Below the pieces are notes generated by a model. It searched no databases and had not been told where the DNA came from. It saw nothing but the letters and a program-made list of their open reading frames with translations. 64,000 bases of DNA from Xanthomonas melonis (lineage in GTDB: Bacteria > Pseudomonadota > Gammaproteobacteria > Xanthomonadales > Xanthomonadaceae), in NCBI RefSeq assembly GCF_020783655.1, contig NZ_JAJGQH010000003.1:124001-188000 (forward strand). Reading direction: 5' to 3'. Within the stretch, counting starts at the first letter, position 1. Each line of letters starts with the position of its first letter. Below, in pieces: positions 56,148-64,000 of the stretch. Both the position numbers and the translations under genes were made by a program.

Positions 56148-56856
56148 GTCGTATCCCGCGCCGCGCGAAGACGCCCCGTTGGTGGTCTTCGATTTCGACC
56201 ACACCCTGTACGACGGCGACTCCGGCAGCCATCTGTTCGCCTGGCTGATCCGGCGCAACCCTTTGCGTCTGCTGGTCGCGGTGCTGGCCTCACCGATCCT
56301 CGGGCCGATGGTGGCGATGCTGCCCACGCGCCGCCGCGGCGTGTCCGGCTATGTCTGGATTGCGACCTTCGGCCTGCACCGCGCGCGCGAGTTCAACCGC
56401 TTCATCGACGCCTACGTCCTCAAGCACGAGGCGCAGATCCGCCAGCGCCTGCTGCCGCATGCGTTGAAGGTCTTCACCGACCACCGCGCTGCAGGCGACC
56501 GCGTGGTGGTCGCCACCGGCGCTCCCCCGGAGCTGGCGCGCGCCATTCTCGGCTTCGTGGCGCATCAGGACGTACCGGTGATCGGCAGCCTGGTCGGCCC
56601 ACGCCTGGGCGCGGTCACCGCGCGACGCCACTGCCATAACGAAGAGAAGATGCGCATGTTGCGCGAACGCGGCTATGCCGACATCGCCGTGGCGTACTCG
56701 GACAGCACCGCCGACCTGCCCTTGCTGAAGGCTGCGCGTGCGCCGGTGGTGGTCAATCCCAAGGCCAACCGGGAAAACCTGTTCCGCCAGGTGCTGCCTG
56801 CGGGCACGCCGATCCTCAACTGGGGATGCCGCGACCGCGGCGGCAAGGCGCTCTAG
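56140..56856 (+). CDS. HAD-IB family hydrolase
   Basis: A 238-residue phosphatase-type protein. Motif I is [15 protein letters not shown] (nucleophile Asp near residue 15), motif II near [12 protein letters not shown], motif III in the Lys of EEKMRML, and motif [13 protein letters not shown] near residue 190. This is subclass IB, seen in phosphoserine phosphatase and related enzymes; there is an inserted hydrophobic cap with [10 protein letters not shown]. Its ATG overlaps the trpC end by eight bases. Substrate is unknown; a role as a phosphatase in amino-acid or lipid metabolism is possible. Confidence 0.9.
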   Translation: MTESYPAPREDAPLVVFDFDHTLYDGDSGSHLFAWLIRRNPLRLLVAVLASPILGPMVAMLPTRRRGVSGYVWIATFGLHRAREFNRFIDAYVLKHEAQIRQRLLPHALKVFTDHRAAGDRVVVATGAPPELARAILGFVAHQDVPVIGSLVGPRLGAVTARRHCHNEEKMRMLRERGYADIAVAYSDSTADLPLLKAARAPVVVNPKANRENLFRQVLPAGTPILNWGCRDRGGKAL

Positions 56857-57175
56857 TCCCAGCCGCTACCAGCGCACGATTGCGCAGCAGCGAGGCGACC
56901 CGGGCAAGCGACAGTGCGGGCGCAAGCGCCTGCGGCGACGGGGCGCGGCGGTTGGCGCAACCTCAAAGCAACGAACGAGACGTCGCTCGCAGCGTCCGCC
57001 GTGGCTTCGCACGCCAGGCCATCCGGGCCAGCAAGCCGAGGCAGGACGACCTCGTGGGTCCGGCGGCAGGCGATCGTTTCGCCGAAGGCAGGCAACTGTC
57101 GCCCACGACGCCGGCCCCTCCTGGACGACGCGCGCAGAGGCGGGTGGGACATTCCCAGGCGCAGCCGCGATTGCG
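56857..57175. other. Intergenic region, no gene seen
   Basis: About 320 bases between the HAD gene and clp (convergent). Open frames here are Arg/Ala-rich and lack recognisable features. A terminator-like hairpin follows at 57176-57206. Confidence 0.45.
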
Positions 57176-57206
57176 TAAACGGCCGATGCGCAAGCCGCAT
57201 CGGCCG
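57176..57206 (-). terminator. Terminator-like hairpin after clp
   Basis: Perfect 11-bp stem CGGCCGATGCG / CGCATCGGCCG with a 5-base loop (57180-57206), followed on the minus strand by TTTACG. The T-run is short. It starts about 15 bp after the clp stop. Confidence 0.7.
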
Positions 57207-57220
57207 TCGAGTCCAGGCCG

Positions 57221-57913
57221 TTAGCGCGTGCCGTAGAGCACGACCGTCTTGCCGCGTGCGTGCAACAGGCCATCGGCCTGCAACTTCTTCAGCACACGGC
57301 CGGCCATTTCGCGCGAGCATCCCACCAGCCGGGCCAGCTCCTGCCGAGAGACGCGCAGCTGGGTGCCCTGCGGGTGGCTCATCGCTTCAGGCTCCTTGGA
57401 CAGGTCGTGCAGGGTGCGCACGATGCGGTCGGTCACGTCCAGGAAGGCCAGGCGGCTGGCTTTCCTGGTGGTGTCGAGCAGGCGTTTTGAAAGCTGAACG
57501 CCCAGCGCGTACAGGATCCGCGGCGCATCCGGCGACAAGCTGGTCTGGAACAGCTGCTGCAGTCGCTCGTAGCTGATCTCGGCCAGCTCGCACTGGGTGC
57601 GGGTCCGCAGGATCACTTCGCGGGTGTCCGATTCGATGAACAACCCCATTTCGCCAACGAACTCACCGCTGCCGAAATAGCCCAGCACCAACTCACGGTC
57701 GTCATCTTCCTCGGCGATGATGCTCACCGAGCCGCTGATCACATAGTAGAGGGTGCCGGCCGGGTCTCCGGGCCGGAACACATCGGTCCGGGTCGGATAG
57801 CGCCTGCGGTGGCTATGCGCCAGGAAACGCTCGATCGTGCCTGCGTCCAGCGCCAGCGAGGGGGTAGCGTTACGTACCGTCGTAGTCACAACCGTCGTAT
57901 TTCCTGGGCTCAT
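57221..57913 (-). CDS. clp: Clp, CRP-like c-di-GMP-responsive transcription factor
   Basis: A 230-residue member of the CRP/FNR family, equal in length to Clp of Xanthomonas campestris. The N-terminal cyclic-nucleotide-binding fold spans about residues 25-140, with FGSGEFVGEMGLF near residue 82 in place of the cAMP pocket motif; the C-terminal winged helix (about 160-225) has SRQELARLVGCSREMAGRVLKKL as the HTH. From the literature, Clp activates virulence genes such as those for extracellular enzymes and is inhibited by c-di-GMP. It is divergent from speD with a ~137-bp spacer. The terminator at 57176-57206 follows. Confidence 0.95.
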   Translation of the reverse strand: MSPGNTTVVTTTVRNATPSLALDAGTIERFLAHSHRRRYPTRTDVFRPGDPAGTLYYVISGSVSIIAEEDDDRELVLGYFGSGEFVGEMGLFIESDTREVILRTRTQCELAEISYERLQQLFQTSLSPDAPRILYALGVQLSKRLLDTTRKASRLAFLDVTDRIVRTLHDLSKEPEAMSHPQGTQLRVSRQELARLVGCSREMAGRVLKKLQADGLLHARGKTVVLYGTR

Positions 57914-58050
57914 GGGAGTTCCGCGTCTGATTCCTGAAGCTTAACGGCATGAGTCATGCAAGGTAAACCATTCTCAATGACGGCATTTCGTTGCTGGGAT
58001 CTTTGGCTCATAATTGACTCCTTTCCCGCCTTCCAAAAGGACAGACCGAC

Positions 58051-58845
58051 GTGGTCAAGCCGTTGCCTCGCCTGAGGCTGCAGGGGTTCAACAACCTCAC
58101 CAAGGCGTTGAGCTTCAACATCTACGACGTCTGTTACGCGCGTACCGAAGAGGAGCGTCAACGCTACATCGAGTACATCGATGAGCAGTACGACGCCGAT
58201 CGTCTGACCCAGATCCTGACCGATGTGGCCGAGATCATCGGTGCCAATATCCTAAATATCGCACGCCAAGACTACGATCCGCAGGGCGCGTCGGTCACCA
58301 TCCTGATTTCCGAGGAACCGGTGATCGACAAGAAGCAGGCCGGCAAGGAGTTGATCTCCGACGCTGTGGTTGCTCATATGGATAAGAGCCATATCACCGT
58401 TCACACATATCCGGAGACGCACCCGCAGGAAGGCATCGCCACCTTCCGTGCCGACATCGACGTCGCTACCTGCGGGGTGATCTCGCCGCTGAAGGCGCTG
58501 AATTACCTGATCGAAAGCCTGGAATCGGACATCGTGATCATGGACTACCGTGTCCGTGGCTTCACCCGCGATGTGAAGGGCAAGAAGCACTATATCGATC
58601 ACAAGATCAACTCGATCCAGCAGTTCCTGGCCAAGAACGTGAAGTCGCGCTACGAGATGTTCGACGTGAACGTCTACCAGGAAAACATCTTCCACACCAA
58701 GATGCACTTGAAGGACTTCGATCTGGACCAATATCTGTTCGAAGAGCGCGCCAAGAACCTCTCGTTCAAGGAGCGCATGAAGATCGAGACGCTGCTCAAG
58801 CGCGAGATCGAAGAGCTGTTCCACGGGCGTAACCTGAGCGAGTAA
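58051..58845 (+). CDS. speD: S-adenosylmethionine decarboxylase proenzyme (SpeD)
   Basis: A 264-residue class Ib pyruvoyl enzyme that makes decarboxylated SAM for spermidine synthesis. It matches E. coli SpeD along its length: LHGFNNLTKxLSF-like start, [21 protein letters not shown], then [17 protein letters not shown] with the self-cleavage site at Lys112/Ser113, and [20 protein letters not shown]. Start is GTG at 58051 with GGACAG upstream. It is divergent from clp and followed by a strong terminator. Confidence 0.96.
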
Positions 58846-58942
58846 GCGCAGGCAGCCCTGAAAGCACGCCTGCTTGCGGGTGTGCCCGAGAATCGAGGCG
58901 GGACGGCCCGCCACGCGAAGACCTCGCGTTCCACAGCCGACG

Positions 58943-58979
58943 GCGGCCCAGTGTGCAGACACTGGGCCGCTTTTTTTTT
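58943..58979 (+). terminator. Rho-independent terminator after speD
   Basis: A perfect 12-bp stem GCGGCCCAGTGT / ACACTGGGCCGC with the 4-base loop GCAG, followed by nine Ts (58971-58979). It lies about 100 bp after the speD stop. Confidence 0.95.
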
Positions 58980-59005
58980 GCGTTTTTTTGTAGAGGAGTG
59001 ACGTG

Positions 59006-59320
59006 ATGCCCTGGATCTATCTCGTGTTGGCCGGCCTGTTCGAAATCGGCTTCGCCCTGGGTCTGAAGTACAGCGATGGGTTTACCCGGCTGTGGCCCAC
59101 GGTCGGGACGATCGGTCTGGCCGGGGTTAGCCTGTGGTTTCTCACCCAGGCACTGAAGACCATTCCGGTCGGCACTGGCTATGCGATCTGGACCGGGATC
59201 GGCGCGGTAGGCGTGGCCCTTGCCGGGATCGTGCTGTTCGGCGACAGCGTCTCGTGGTCGCGCCTGGCCTGCATCGGCCTGATCGTGGCTGGTGTGATGG
59301 GGTTGAAGCTGGTGTCGTAG
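59006..59320 (+). CDS. SMR family transporter (SugE/Gdx-like)
   Basis: A 104-residue small multidrug resistance protein with four TM helices. The first helix has the essential Glu: WIYLVLAGLFEIGFALGLKYSDG (Glu near residue 13). The motif RLWPTVGTIGLAGVSLWFLTQALKTIPVGTGYAIWTGIGAVG matches the SugE/Gdx branch, known to export guanidinium. The ATG at 59006 has GAGGAG 7 bases before it; an in-frame GTG at 59003 is less likely. Only about 25 bp separate it from the speD terminator, so it has its own promoter or reads through. Confidence 0.9.
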   Translation: MPWIYLVLAGLFEIGFALGLKYSDGFTRLWPTVGTIGLAGVSLWFLTQALKTIPVGTGYAIWTGIGAVGVALAGIVLFGDSVSWSRLACIGLIVAGVMGLKLVS

Positions 59321-59345
59321 TCAGCCCCGCTGCGCGGTGCTGACC

Positions 59346-59431
59346 CCCAAGGTTTGCTGCGCAAACCTTGGGCCCCGACTCCGAGGCCGCCTATCCCCAC
59401 GCCTTCGGCGCGCCCCCTTAACAAAGGGGGC
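59346..59431. repeat. Two hairpins in intergenic region
   Basis: Hairpin 1: a perfect 12-bp stem CCCAAGGTTTGC / GCAAACCTTGGG with loop TGC (59346-59372). Hairpin 2: GCCCCCTT / AAGGGGGC with a 4-base loop (59412-59431). They lie between two convergent genes, smr (plus) and coq7 (minus), and may stop both. No T-run is seen after either. Confidence 0.6.
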
Positions 59432-59501
59432 TCTGCTCCAGCTGGGTGTTGCGAGGGGTGGGCCTGGCTTGCTGGGCATCGCCAGTTGCGAGCCCCGATC
59501 C

Positions 59502-59528
59502 AATCCCGAATCCCGAATCCCGAATCCC
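59502..59528. repeat. 7-bp tandem repeat AATCCCG, 3.9 copies
   Basis: AATCCCG repeats at 59502-59508, 59509-59515, 59516-59522 and 59523-59528. Similar AATCCC/GGGATT patterns also lie near 31140-31165 in another spacer. Non-coding. Confidence 0.7.
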
Positions 59529-59533
59529 ACCGG

Positions 59534-60187
59534 CTACAGCCGGTACGCGACGGTTTTCATCAGTCTGGAGGCCAGGGCCATGGCGCTGGGGATCGGCTGC
59601 GGGAGGATCCGGGCGCCGGCCTGCTCGGCATGGTCGGCGTGGCGGGCCTCGTCGATCTTCATCACGCGCAGGATCGCGCGGCTGCGCTGATCGACGTCTG
59701 GCAGGGTTTCCAGATGTTCGTCCAGGTGCGCCTCGACCTGGCGCTCGGTCTCGACCACGAAGCCCAGGCTCCAGTCGTCGCCACGTAGCCCGGCCAGTGC
59801 GCCTAGCGCGTAGCTGCCGGCGTACCAGAGCGGGTTGAACAGGCTGGGGCGGCTGTCCAGCTCGTGCAGGCGGTCGGCACACCAGGACAGGTGGTCGGTC
59901 TCCTCCTGTGCTGCTTCGAGCAGGTGCTGCTGGGTATGCGCATCGCGGGCGACTGCGGCCTGGCCGAAGTACAGGCCCTGCGCGCAGACCTCGCCGACGT
60001 GATTGATGCGCATCAATCCCGCCGCATGCCGGCGCTGGTCTGCGGTCAGGACGGCGTCGGGAGTGTCGGTGGAGGGATTCGGCCGCTGCGCGGGCGGATT
60101 GCCGAATACCGTGTCCAGCGCGCGCTGGGTTTCGACGAGCAGCCGGTCGAGCGGGCTATGCAGCCGCAATGGAGAGGTCTGGATCAT
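59534..60187 (-). CDS. coq7: Demethoxyubiquinone hydroxylase (COQ7/Cat5 family)
   Basis: A 217-residue di-iron protein that hydroxylates demethoxyubiquinone in ubiquinone synthesis. Its ferritin-like bundle holds the iron ligands: Glu in [17 protein letters not shown], ExxH in EETDHLSWC, Glu in [12 protein letters not shown], and the DEARHAD motif near the end. It is attached to the inner membrane by amphipathic helices in this family. The ATG at 60187 ([12 protein letters not shown]) is the natural start; a further upstream frame has no support. Confidence 0.95.
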   Translation of the reverse strand: MIQTSPLRLHSPLDRLLVETQRALDTVFGNPPAQRPNPSTDTPDAVLTADQRRHAAGLMRINHVGEVCAQGLYFGQAAVARDAHTQQHLLEAAQEETDHLSWCADRLHELDSRPSLFNPLWYAGSYALGALAGLRGDDWSLGFVVETERQVEAHLDEHLETLPDVDQRSRAILRVMKIDEARHADHAEQAGARILPQPIPSAMALASRLMKTVAYRL

Positions 60188-60368
60188 GCCGCGATTCTGG
60201 CCCGCGTCCGCGCGGCTGCCAACCGCATGCGCCGCAGACGCGCGCCGACTTGCGCAGGCGCGGGGCGCCGCGTACAATCCCGCCTCTTCTGTTTCGCCTT
60301 CACAACGCGTGGCAAAGTTCCAGCGGCCCTTGCCGCTGCAATCCGCCCGACCACTCAAGAGTTTTCTC

Positions 60369-60797
60369 ATGACTACGTTCACCGCCAAGTCCGAGACCGT
60401 CCAGCGCGACTGGTATCTCGTCGACGCCGCCGGCAAGACGCTCGGCCGTCTGTCCACCGAACTGGCCCGCCGCCTGCGCGGCAAGCACAAGCCGGTTTAT
60501 ACCCCTCACGTCGATACCGGCGATTACCTGGTGGTGATCAACGCCGAGAAGATCGTCGTGACCGGTAACAAGCTGAAAGACAAGAAGTATCACCGCTTCA
60601 CCGGCTACATCGGCAACCTCAAGACCGAGAGCCTGGAGCAGGCGCTGGAGCGCCACCCGGAGCGCGTGATCGAAATCGCCGTCAAGGGCATGCTGCCGAA
60701 GGGTCCCCTGGGCCGCACCATGTACCGCAAGCTCAAGGTCTATTCGGGTGCCGAGCATCCGCACGCCGCCCAGCAGCCGCAAGTTCTGGATATCTAA
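60369..60797 (+). CDS. rplM: Ribosomal protein L13
   Basis: A 142-residue large-subunit protein. It begins [20 protein letters not shown], with the conserved core [21 protein letters not shown] and [18 protein letters not shown]. Length and sequence are typical. It forms the usual rplM-rpsI operon, with rpsI starting two bases after its stop. Transcription start is likely in the 180 bp downstream of coq7, which diverges. Confidence 0.98.
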   Translation: MTTFTAKSETVQRDWYLVDAAGKTLGRLSTELARRLRGKHKPVYTPHVDTGDYLVVINAEKIVVTGNKLKDKKYHRFTGYIGNLKTESLEQALERHPERVIEIAVKGMLPKGPLGRTMYRKLKVYSGAEHPHAAQQPQVLDI

Positions 60798-60799
60798 TC

Positions 60800-61192
60800 A
60801 TGGCTATCACGCAAAACTACGGCACTGGCCGCCGCAAGTCCTCCACCGCTCGCGTGTTCCTGCGCAAGGGCACTGGCAAGATCACCGTCAACGACCGTCC
60901 GCTGGACGAGTTCTTCGGCCGTGAGACTGCGCGCATGATCGTGCGCCAGCCGCTGGAGCTGACCAAGAACACCGAAAGCTTCGACATCCTGGTCACCGCT
61001 TCGGGCGGCGGCACCACCGGTCAGGCCGGTGCGATCCGCCTGGGCATCGCCCGTGCGCTGGTCGAGTACGACGAAACCCTGAAGTCCGAGCTGCGCAAGG
61101 CGGGCTTCATGACCCGCGACGCCCGCGAAGTCGAGCGTAAGAAGGTCGGTCTGCACAAGGCACGTCGCGCGACCCAGTTCTCCAAGCGCTGA
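60800..61192 (+). CDS. rpsI: Ribosomal protein S9
   Basis: A 130-residue small-subunit protein with the family pattern [19 protein letters not shown] at the start and [18 protein letters not shown] at the basic C-terminus ending in Lys-Arg (QFSKR), which reaches the decoding site. It starts 2 bp after rplM. A strong terminator lies 44 bp after its stop. Confidence 0.98.
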   Translation: MAITQNYGTGRRKSSTARVFLRKGTGKITVNDRPLDEFFGRETARMIVRQPLELTKNTESFDILVTASGGGTTGQAGAIRLGIARALVEYDETLKSELRKAGFMTRDAREVERKKVGLHKARRATQFSKR

Positions 61193-61608
61193 TCCATCGC
61201 GTTTGCTGCGCCCCGGTTCGCCGGGGCGCCTGCTTCAAAAGCCCGGCCATGCCGGGCTTTTGTCGTTTTGGGGCCTGCGCAGTGGGCGCCTGCAGTCGAT
61301 GGCCTGCTGTGTCGAGGTAGATTTTTCCTTGCCCAGGCCTGGTGACTTTCGCAAACGTTGGCTGGTCATCTCGTGTATGCCGGCCGCTGGGCCTGCGCGC
61401 GGCGGCATGGGGTGATGCCGCCGTGGCCGGCTCTGTGCCTGACTGTTGGGTGCCTGTCTGACCCGGTATCCATTTTCGACCAGGGTGGGGGTGTCGCCTT
61501 CGGTGATCGCTGTTCGGCCTTGGGGCGGGAATGCCTGCTGCACGAATGCTGGCAAGAAGTAATCGGGCAACAAAAAAGGCCCGACCGTCAGATCGAACCT
61601 TTCGTGTT
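61193..61608. other. Intergenic region between rpsI and tRNA genes
   Basis: About 415 bases. It holds the rpsI terminator at 61237-61261 and, downstream of it, sequence with no recognisable gene. Possible hairpin GCCCCGGTTCGCCGGGGC lies at 61209-61226, upstream of the terminator. The region just before 61608 is the downstream side of the minus-strand tRNA-Gln. Confidence 0.5.
61237..61261 (+). terminator. Rho-independent terminator of rplM-rpsI
   Basis: An 11-bp stem AAAAGCCCGGC / GCCGGGCTTTT with loop CAT, which includes its own T-run. A second hairpin GCCCCGG/CCGGGGC lies just before it at 61209-61226. Confidence 0.9.
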
Positions 61609-61683
61609 TGGCTGCCCCGGATGGATTCGAACCACCGAATGCCTGAGTCAGAGTCAGGTGCCTTACCGCTTGGCGACGGGGCA
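61609..61683 (-). tRNA. tRNA-Gln (anticodon CTG)
   Basis: A 75-base cloverleaf read on the minus strand: acceptor stem TGCCCCG / CGGGGCA, D-arm with GCCAAGCGGTAAGGC, anticodon stem CCTGA / TCAGG around loop CTCTGAC, T-arm with GGTTCGAATCC. The CCA end is encoded (61611-61609). The anticodon CTG gives glutamine. Confidence 0.95.
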
Positions 61684-61735
61684 ATAAAACTGTGTTGTCC
61701 CAGAGTATCGCATGCCTGTTCGGGCCTGGATACCG

Positions 61736-61812
61736 TGGTGGCTATGGGTGGACTCGAACCACCGACCCCAGCATTATGAGTGCTGTGCTCTAACCGGCTG
61801 AGCTACATAGCC
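61736..61812 (-). tRNA. tRNA-Met, elongator (anticodon CAT)
   Basis: A 77-base tRNA on the minus strand: acceptor stem GGCTATG / CATAGCC, D-arm with TAGCTCAGCCGGTTAGAGC, anticodon stem CAGCA / TGCTG around loop CTCATAA, T-arm GGTTCGAGTCC, encoded CCA. The paired first acceptor base and T-arm sequence match the elongator rather than the initiator type. It is 52 bp upstream of the Gln tRNA on the same strand, likely one transcript. Confidence 0.95.
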
Positions 61813-61930
61813 TAGGGAGCCGGCAATTCTCACGATGTGTGTCGGCGTTGTCAAGCATTTCGTTTTCAGCTTGTGAGCCGGGCGTGGCCGTGGCAGAGTC
61901 GCTGGCAGTAGATTTTCAGGAGTCCGCATC

Positions 61931-62548
61931 GTGATCGATCCGGACGGTTTCCGGCCAAACGTCGGCATCGTGCTGATGCGTCAGGACGGTCAGGTGTTCT
62001 GGGCACGTCGTGTGCGCAGGGACGGCTGGCAGTTCCCGCAAGGTGGCATGAACACCGACGAGACGCCTGTCGAAGCCATGTACCGCGAGTTACGCGAAGA
62101 AACCGGGTTGTTGCCCGAGCATGTGGAATTGCTCGGCGCCACCCCCGGATGGCTGCGCTATCGTCTGCCGAGCCGTGCGGTGCGGCGGAACGAACGGCAG
62201 GTCTGCATCGGCCAGAAGCAGGTCTGGTTCCTGCTGCAGTTCACCGGCGACGAATCCCATCTCAAGCTCGACCATACCGACACGCCCGAGTTCGACCACT
62301 GGCGCTGGGTGGATTTCTGGTATCCGGTCGAACACGTGGTGATGTTCAAGCGCGGCGTGTATGCGCGCGCGCTGCGGCATCTGGCGCCATTGGCGCAGAA
62401 CATCGCAGGCCACGCAGCGGTCGGAATGATGCCCGAACGCGCGCTGGAAGCCTGGCTGCCGGGCAGCAGCGCGGCCGGGCACGACCGTCCACGTAAGCGC
62501 CCGCGCAAGCGGGGCGGGCCGCGGCCGGCGCTGATTAATAATGATTAA
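61931..62548 (+). CDS. rppH: RNA pyrophosphohydrolase (Nudix hydrolase RppH)
   Basis: A 205-residue Nudix enzyme that removes pyrophosphate from 5' mRNA ends to trigger decay. It opens with [21 protein letters not shown], and the Nudix box reads [20 protein letters not shown] followed by TGL (GX5EX7REUXEEXGU intact). The C-terminal ~50 residues are basic and low-complexity (RKRPRKRGG). Start is GTG 61931 with AGGAG upstream. Its last codons (ATT AAT AAT GAT TAA) overlap a Fur-box-like sequence upstream of bfd. Confidence 0.95.
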   Translation: MIDPDGFRPNVGIVLMRQDGQVFWARRVRRDGWQFPQGGMNTDETPVEAMYRELREETGLLPEHVELLGATPGWLRYRLPSRAVRRNERQVCIGQKQVWFLLQFTGDESHLKLDHTDTPEFDHWRWVDFWYPVEHVVMFKRGVYARALRHLAPLAQNIAGHAAVGMMPERALEAWLPGSSAAGHDRPRKRPRKRGGPRPALINND

Positions 62549-62555
62549 CGTTTGG
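62537..62555 (+). promoter_or_regulatory. Candidate Fur box upstream of bfd
   Basis: The 19-bp sequence AATAATGATTAACGTTTGG matches the classical Fur consensus at 12 of 19 positions (strong in the left half, AATAATGAT). It overlaps the rppH stop codon and ends just before the bfd -35. Iron control of bfd is common in this family. Confidence 0.45.
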
Positions 62556-62557
62556 AA

Positions 62558-62586
62558 TTGACACCTATTCTCGTTTGCGGTGCAAT
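62558..62586 (+). promoter_or_regulatory. bfd promoter
   Basis: A perfect -35 TTGACA (62558-62563) is followed after 17 bases by TGCAAT (62581-62586), a 4/6 match to the -10. It lies 43 bases upstream of the bfd GTG and immediately after the Fur-box-like site. Confidence 0.7.
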
Positions 62587-62628
62587 CACTGCTGATCCCC
62601 TCCGGATCGCCAGCACCCGACCAATACC

Positions 62629-62832
62629 GTGTACGTCTGCATCTGCAATGGGGTCACCGACCACCAGATCCGCGAAGCGGCCGAAAATGGCTGCACCAGC
62701 CTGGCCGAGCTGACCATGCGCACCGGCTGTGGATCCAACTGCGGCTCCTGTCTGGACATGGCGTCCGATCTGCTGAACCAGGCGCACGCCAGCCGTGCGT
62801 TACCGCTGCCGCTGCTGGCAAGCGCGGCCTGA
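62629..62832 (+). CDS. bfd: Bacterioferritin-associated ferredoxin
   Basis: A 67-residue [2Fe-2S] protein that helps release iron from bacterioferritin. The four cluster Cys are present at 4, 6, 38 and 41 (CIC at the start, CGSNCGSC later), with the helical BFD fold around TDHQIREAAENG. Start is GTG at 62629. It has its own promoter with a Fur-like site and is followed about 320 bp later by bfr, its physiological partner. Confidence 0.93.
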   Translation: MYVCICNGVTDHQIREAAENGCTSLAELTMRTGCGSNCGSCLDMASDLLNQAHASRALPLPLLASAA

Positions 62833-63149
62833 CTGAGCAGGTCCTGGCTCGCGCCGCATGCCAGTCGCCGCCTGGTTCGGCCTGCAGGCACCAGGGCGCC
62901 TCTGTCCCACTGAGTGATGCACCCTCGGCGATAGCGTCGATGCCAGGCGAGTGCCCGTACAACGTCGCTGCACACGCGCGGCGCAGCGCGCCCGGCGGTG
63001 CGATTCCCAAGTGCGGTGACGCTGGTCTGCCCGCTCGAGCGTAGCGGGCCATGTCGCCGCGCGCGTCCCGCAACTGATCACGATTCGCGTTCCTTCATGC
63101 TGCGCGCCGACGCGATAGAGTGCGGCCGGCGCATTCCCGGAGACATCGC
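62833..63149. other. Intergenic region between bfd and bfr, no gene seen
   Basis: About 317 bases with no recognisable gene on either strand. A GCGCCTGG..CCAGGCG-type symmetry occurs near 62901-62948 but is weak. It should hold the bfr promoter. Confidence 0.45.
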
Positions 63150-63620
63150 ATGAAGGGCGATACCAAAGTCATCGAGTACCTCAACAAGGTGCTCTACAAC
63201 GAACTCACCGCGATCAATCAGTACTTTCTGCACGCCAAGATGCTGAAGAACTGGGGCCTGAAGGAACTGGCCGAGCATGAGTACAAGGAATCCATCGACG
63301 AGATGAAGCACGCGGACAAGCTGTCCGATCGCATTCTTTTTCTCGAGGGGCTGCCGAACTTTCAGGCGCTGGGCAAGCTGCGCATCGGCGAAAACCCGAC
63401 CGAAATGTTCCGCTGCGATCTGGCGCTGGAGCGTGAGGCCGTGACGGTGCTGCGCGAAGCAGTGGCCTATGCGGAGACCGTCAACGACTACGTCAGTCGC
63501 CAGTTGCTGGTGGACATCCTGGAATCGGAAGAAGAGCACATCGACTGGCTGGAAACCCAGCTGGATCTGGTGGCGCGCATCGGCGAGCCGAATTACCTGC
63601 TGACCAAGCTGGACGACTGA
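63150..63620 (+). CDS. bfr: Bacterioferritin
   Basis: A 156-residue haem-containing iron-storage protein of the ferritin superfamily (24-mer). Ferroxidase ligands are all in place: Glu18, Glu51, His54, Glu94, Glu127 and His130; haem-binding Met52 is present in DEMKHAD. It begins [22 protein letters not shown]. The ATG at 63150 was chosen because the helical fold starts there; the in-frame frame extends 10 residues upstream. Bfd, upstream, acts with it in iron release. Confidence 0.97.
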   Translation: MKGDTKVIEYLNKVLYNELTAINQYFLHAKMLKNWGLKELAEHEYKESIDEMKHADKLSDRILFLEGLPNFQALGKLRIGENPTEMFRCDLALEREAVTVLREAVAYAETVNDYVSRQLLVDILESEEEHIDWLETQLDLVARIGEPNYLLTKLDD

Positions 63621-63801
63621 ACGCCGGATCGGCCGGGGTGGTCGTCCGCGCTGGACTGCGGATCTGCAGTGGTGCGCGCGTACGACGCCGGAGATGACTC
63701 CGGTGGCCACTGCCGACGGCCTTGACGGCCGCGGCAGACGGGCATTCGATGCGGGTGGTGGGCGTGCGGCAGCTGCCGCTGTCCTGCTGAGGGCTGCCCG
63801 A

Positions 63802-64000
63802 TTACCGGCCCGTCCCGCCGGCGGCGGCCTGCAGGCGGGCGACCTGGCCCAGCAGGGCCAGCCGCGCGCGCGCGTATTCGGCGATGACCAACGCCACCAT
63901 CACCGAAGGGCGTTCGATGGTGCCGGTGCGGGCGGCCAGTTCGATGCGGCGCGCCGCGTTGGACAAGGCCTGCGCGCCGACGTTGGCGCTGGAGGATTTG
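63802..64000 (-). CDS. C-terminal Hpt-like domain of a signalling protein (partial)
   Basis: The last ~65 residues of a minus-strand gene that runs out of the window. They read LKSSSANVGAQALSNAARRIELA then a Gly/Thr turn and a helix with VIAEYARARLALLGQVARLQ. The LKSSSANVGA string matches the region after the phosphorylated His of Hpt domains (HxLKSSSxNxGA), so this is probably the end of a hybrid sensor kinase or Hpt protein; the His itself is just outside. The TAA stop is at 63804-63802. Confidence 0.6.
   Translation of the reverse strand, partial: KSSSANVGAQALSNAARRIELAARTGTIERPSVMVALVIAEYARARLALLGQVARLQAAAGGTGR

Noticed and set aside
58009-58014. CATAAT before speD as a -10 box
   Set aside because: It lacks a matching -35 at 16-18 bp (TTTCGT only), and no Clp-binding TGTGA-N6-TCACA sequence was found in the clp-speD spacer, so no promoter is called.

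Overview
The window is GC-rich, densely coding chromosomal DNA from a gammaproteobacterium. The gene set points to Xanthomonas: a 230-residue Clp-type CRP homologue divergent from speD, a VirK-family secreted protein, a trpE / trpG-trpD-trpC arrangement with extra genes between, and many short palindromic repeats built on CCTCTCCCG..CGGGAGAGG hairpins followed by GGTGAGGGTACGG. Species level cannot be fixed from the sequence alone.

Layout. Positions 1-2730 hold the end of a trehalose/glycogen cluster (treY 3' end, a DUF2934 protein, glgX). Positions 2747-7001 hold oxidoreductases and a virK-like gene. Positions 7323-13796 are an RND efflux system (outer-membrane lipoprotein, TetR regulator, adaptor, permease), with two matching 24-bp palindromes on either side of the regulator. 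An SDR, a DUF6172 protein and a DEAD-box helicase follow. Positions 17192-21266 (minus) are a 2-oxoacid dehydrogenase operon E1alpha-E1beta-SH3 protein-E2. A large secreted nuclease (minus) and tryptophan 2,3-dioxygenase diverge at about 25.3 kb. Then come a POT peptide transporter, a thioredoxin-like lipoprotein, and tyrosine/homogentisate catabolism (MarR regulator, hpd, hmgA), with a DUF559 gene carried between inverted repeat arms inside it. Positions 34280-40229 (minus) are a complete Mrp/Pha-type cation/proton antiporter operon. Positions 40.4-49.0 kb are mixed (epimerase, Mpo1-like, M4 protease, purC, J-domain protein, outer-membrane barrel, rpe, GNAT, lipid kinase). Positions 49.1-56.9 kb are the tryptophan biosynthesis region with unusual intercalated genes. 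Then come clp, speD, an SMR transporter, coq7, rplM-rpsI, two tRNAs, rppH, bfd and bfr, and the C-terminus of a protein with an Hpt-like domain.

Three things stand out. First, all ten arms of the palindromic repeat form five inverted pairs. One pair bounds a DUF559 nuclease-like gene, one bounds only about 70 bp, and one lies in frame inside the E2 linker. Second, the trpE leader has an open frame with four Trp codons in five, preceded by a segment complementary to the trpE Shine-Dalgarno, which suggests Trp-dependent translational control. Third, the RND system has a clear pair of matching operator candidates. Aromatic amino-acid synthesis (trp) and breakdown (kynA, hpd, hmgA) both occur here but far apart.
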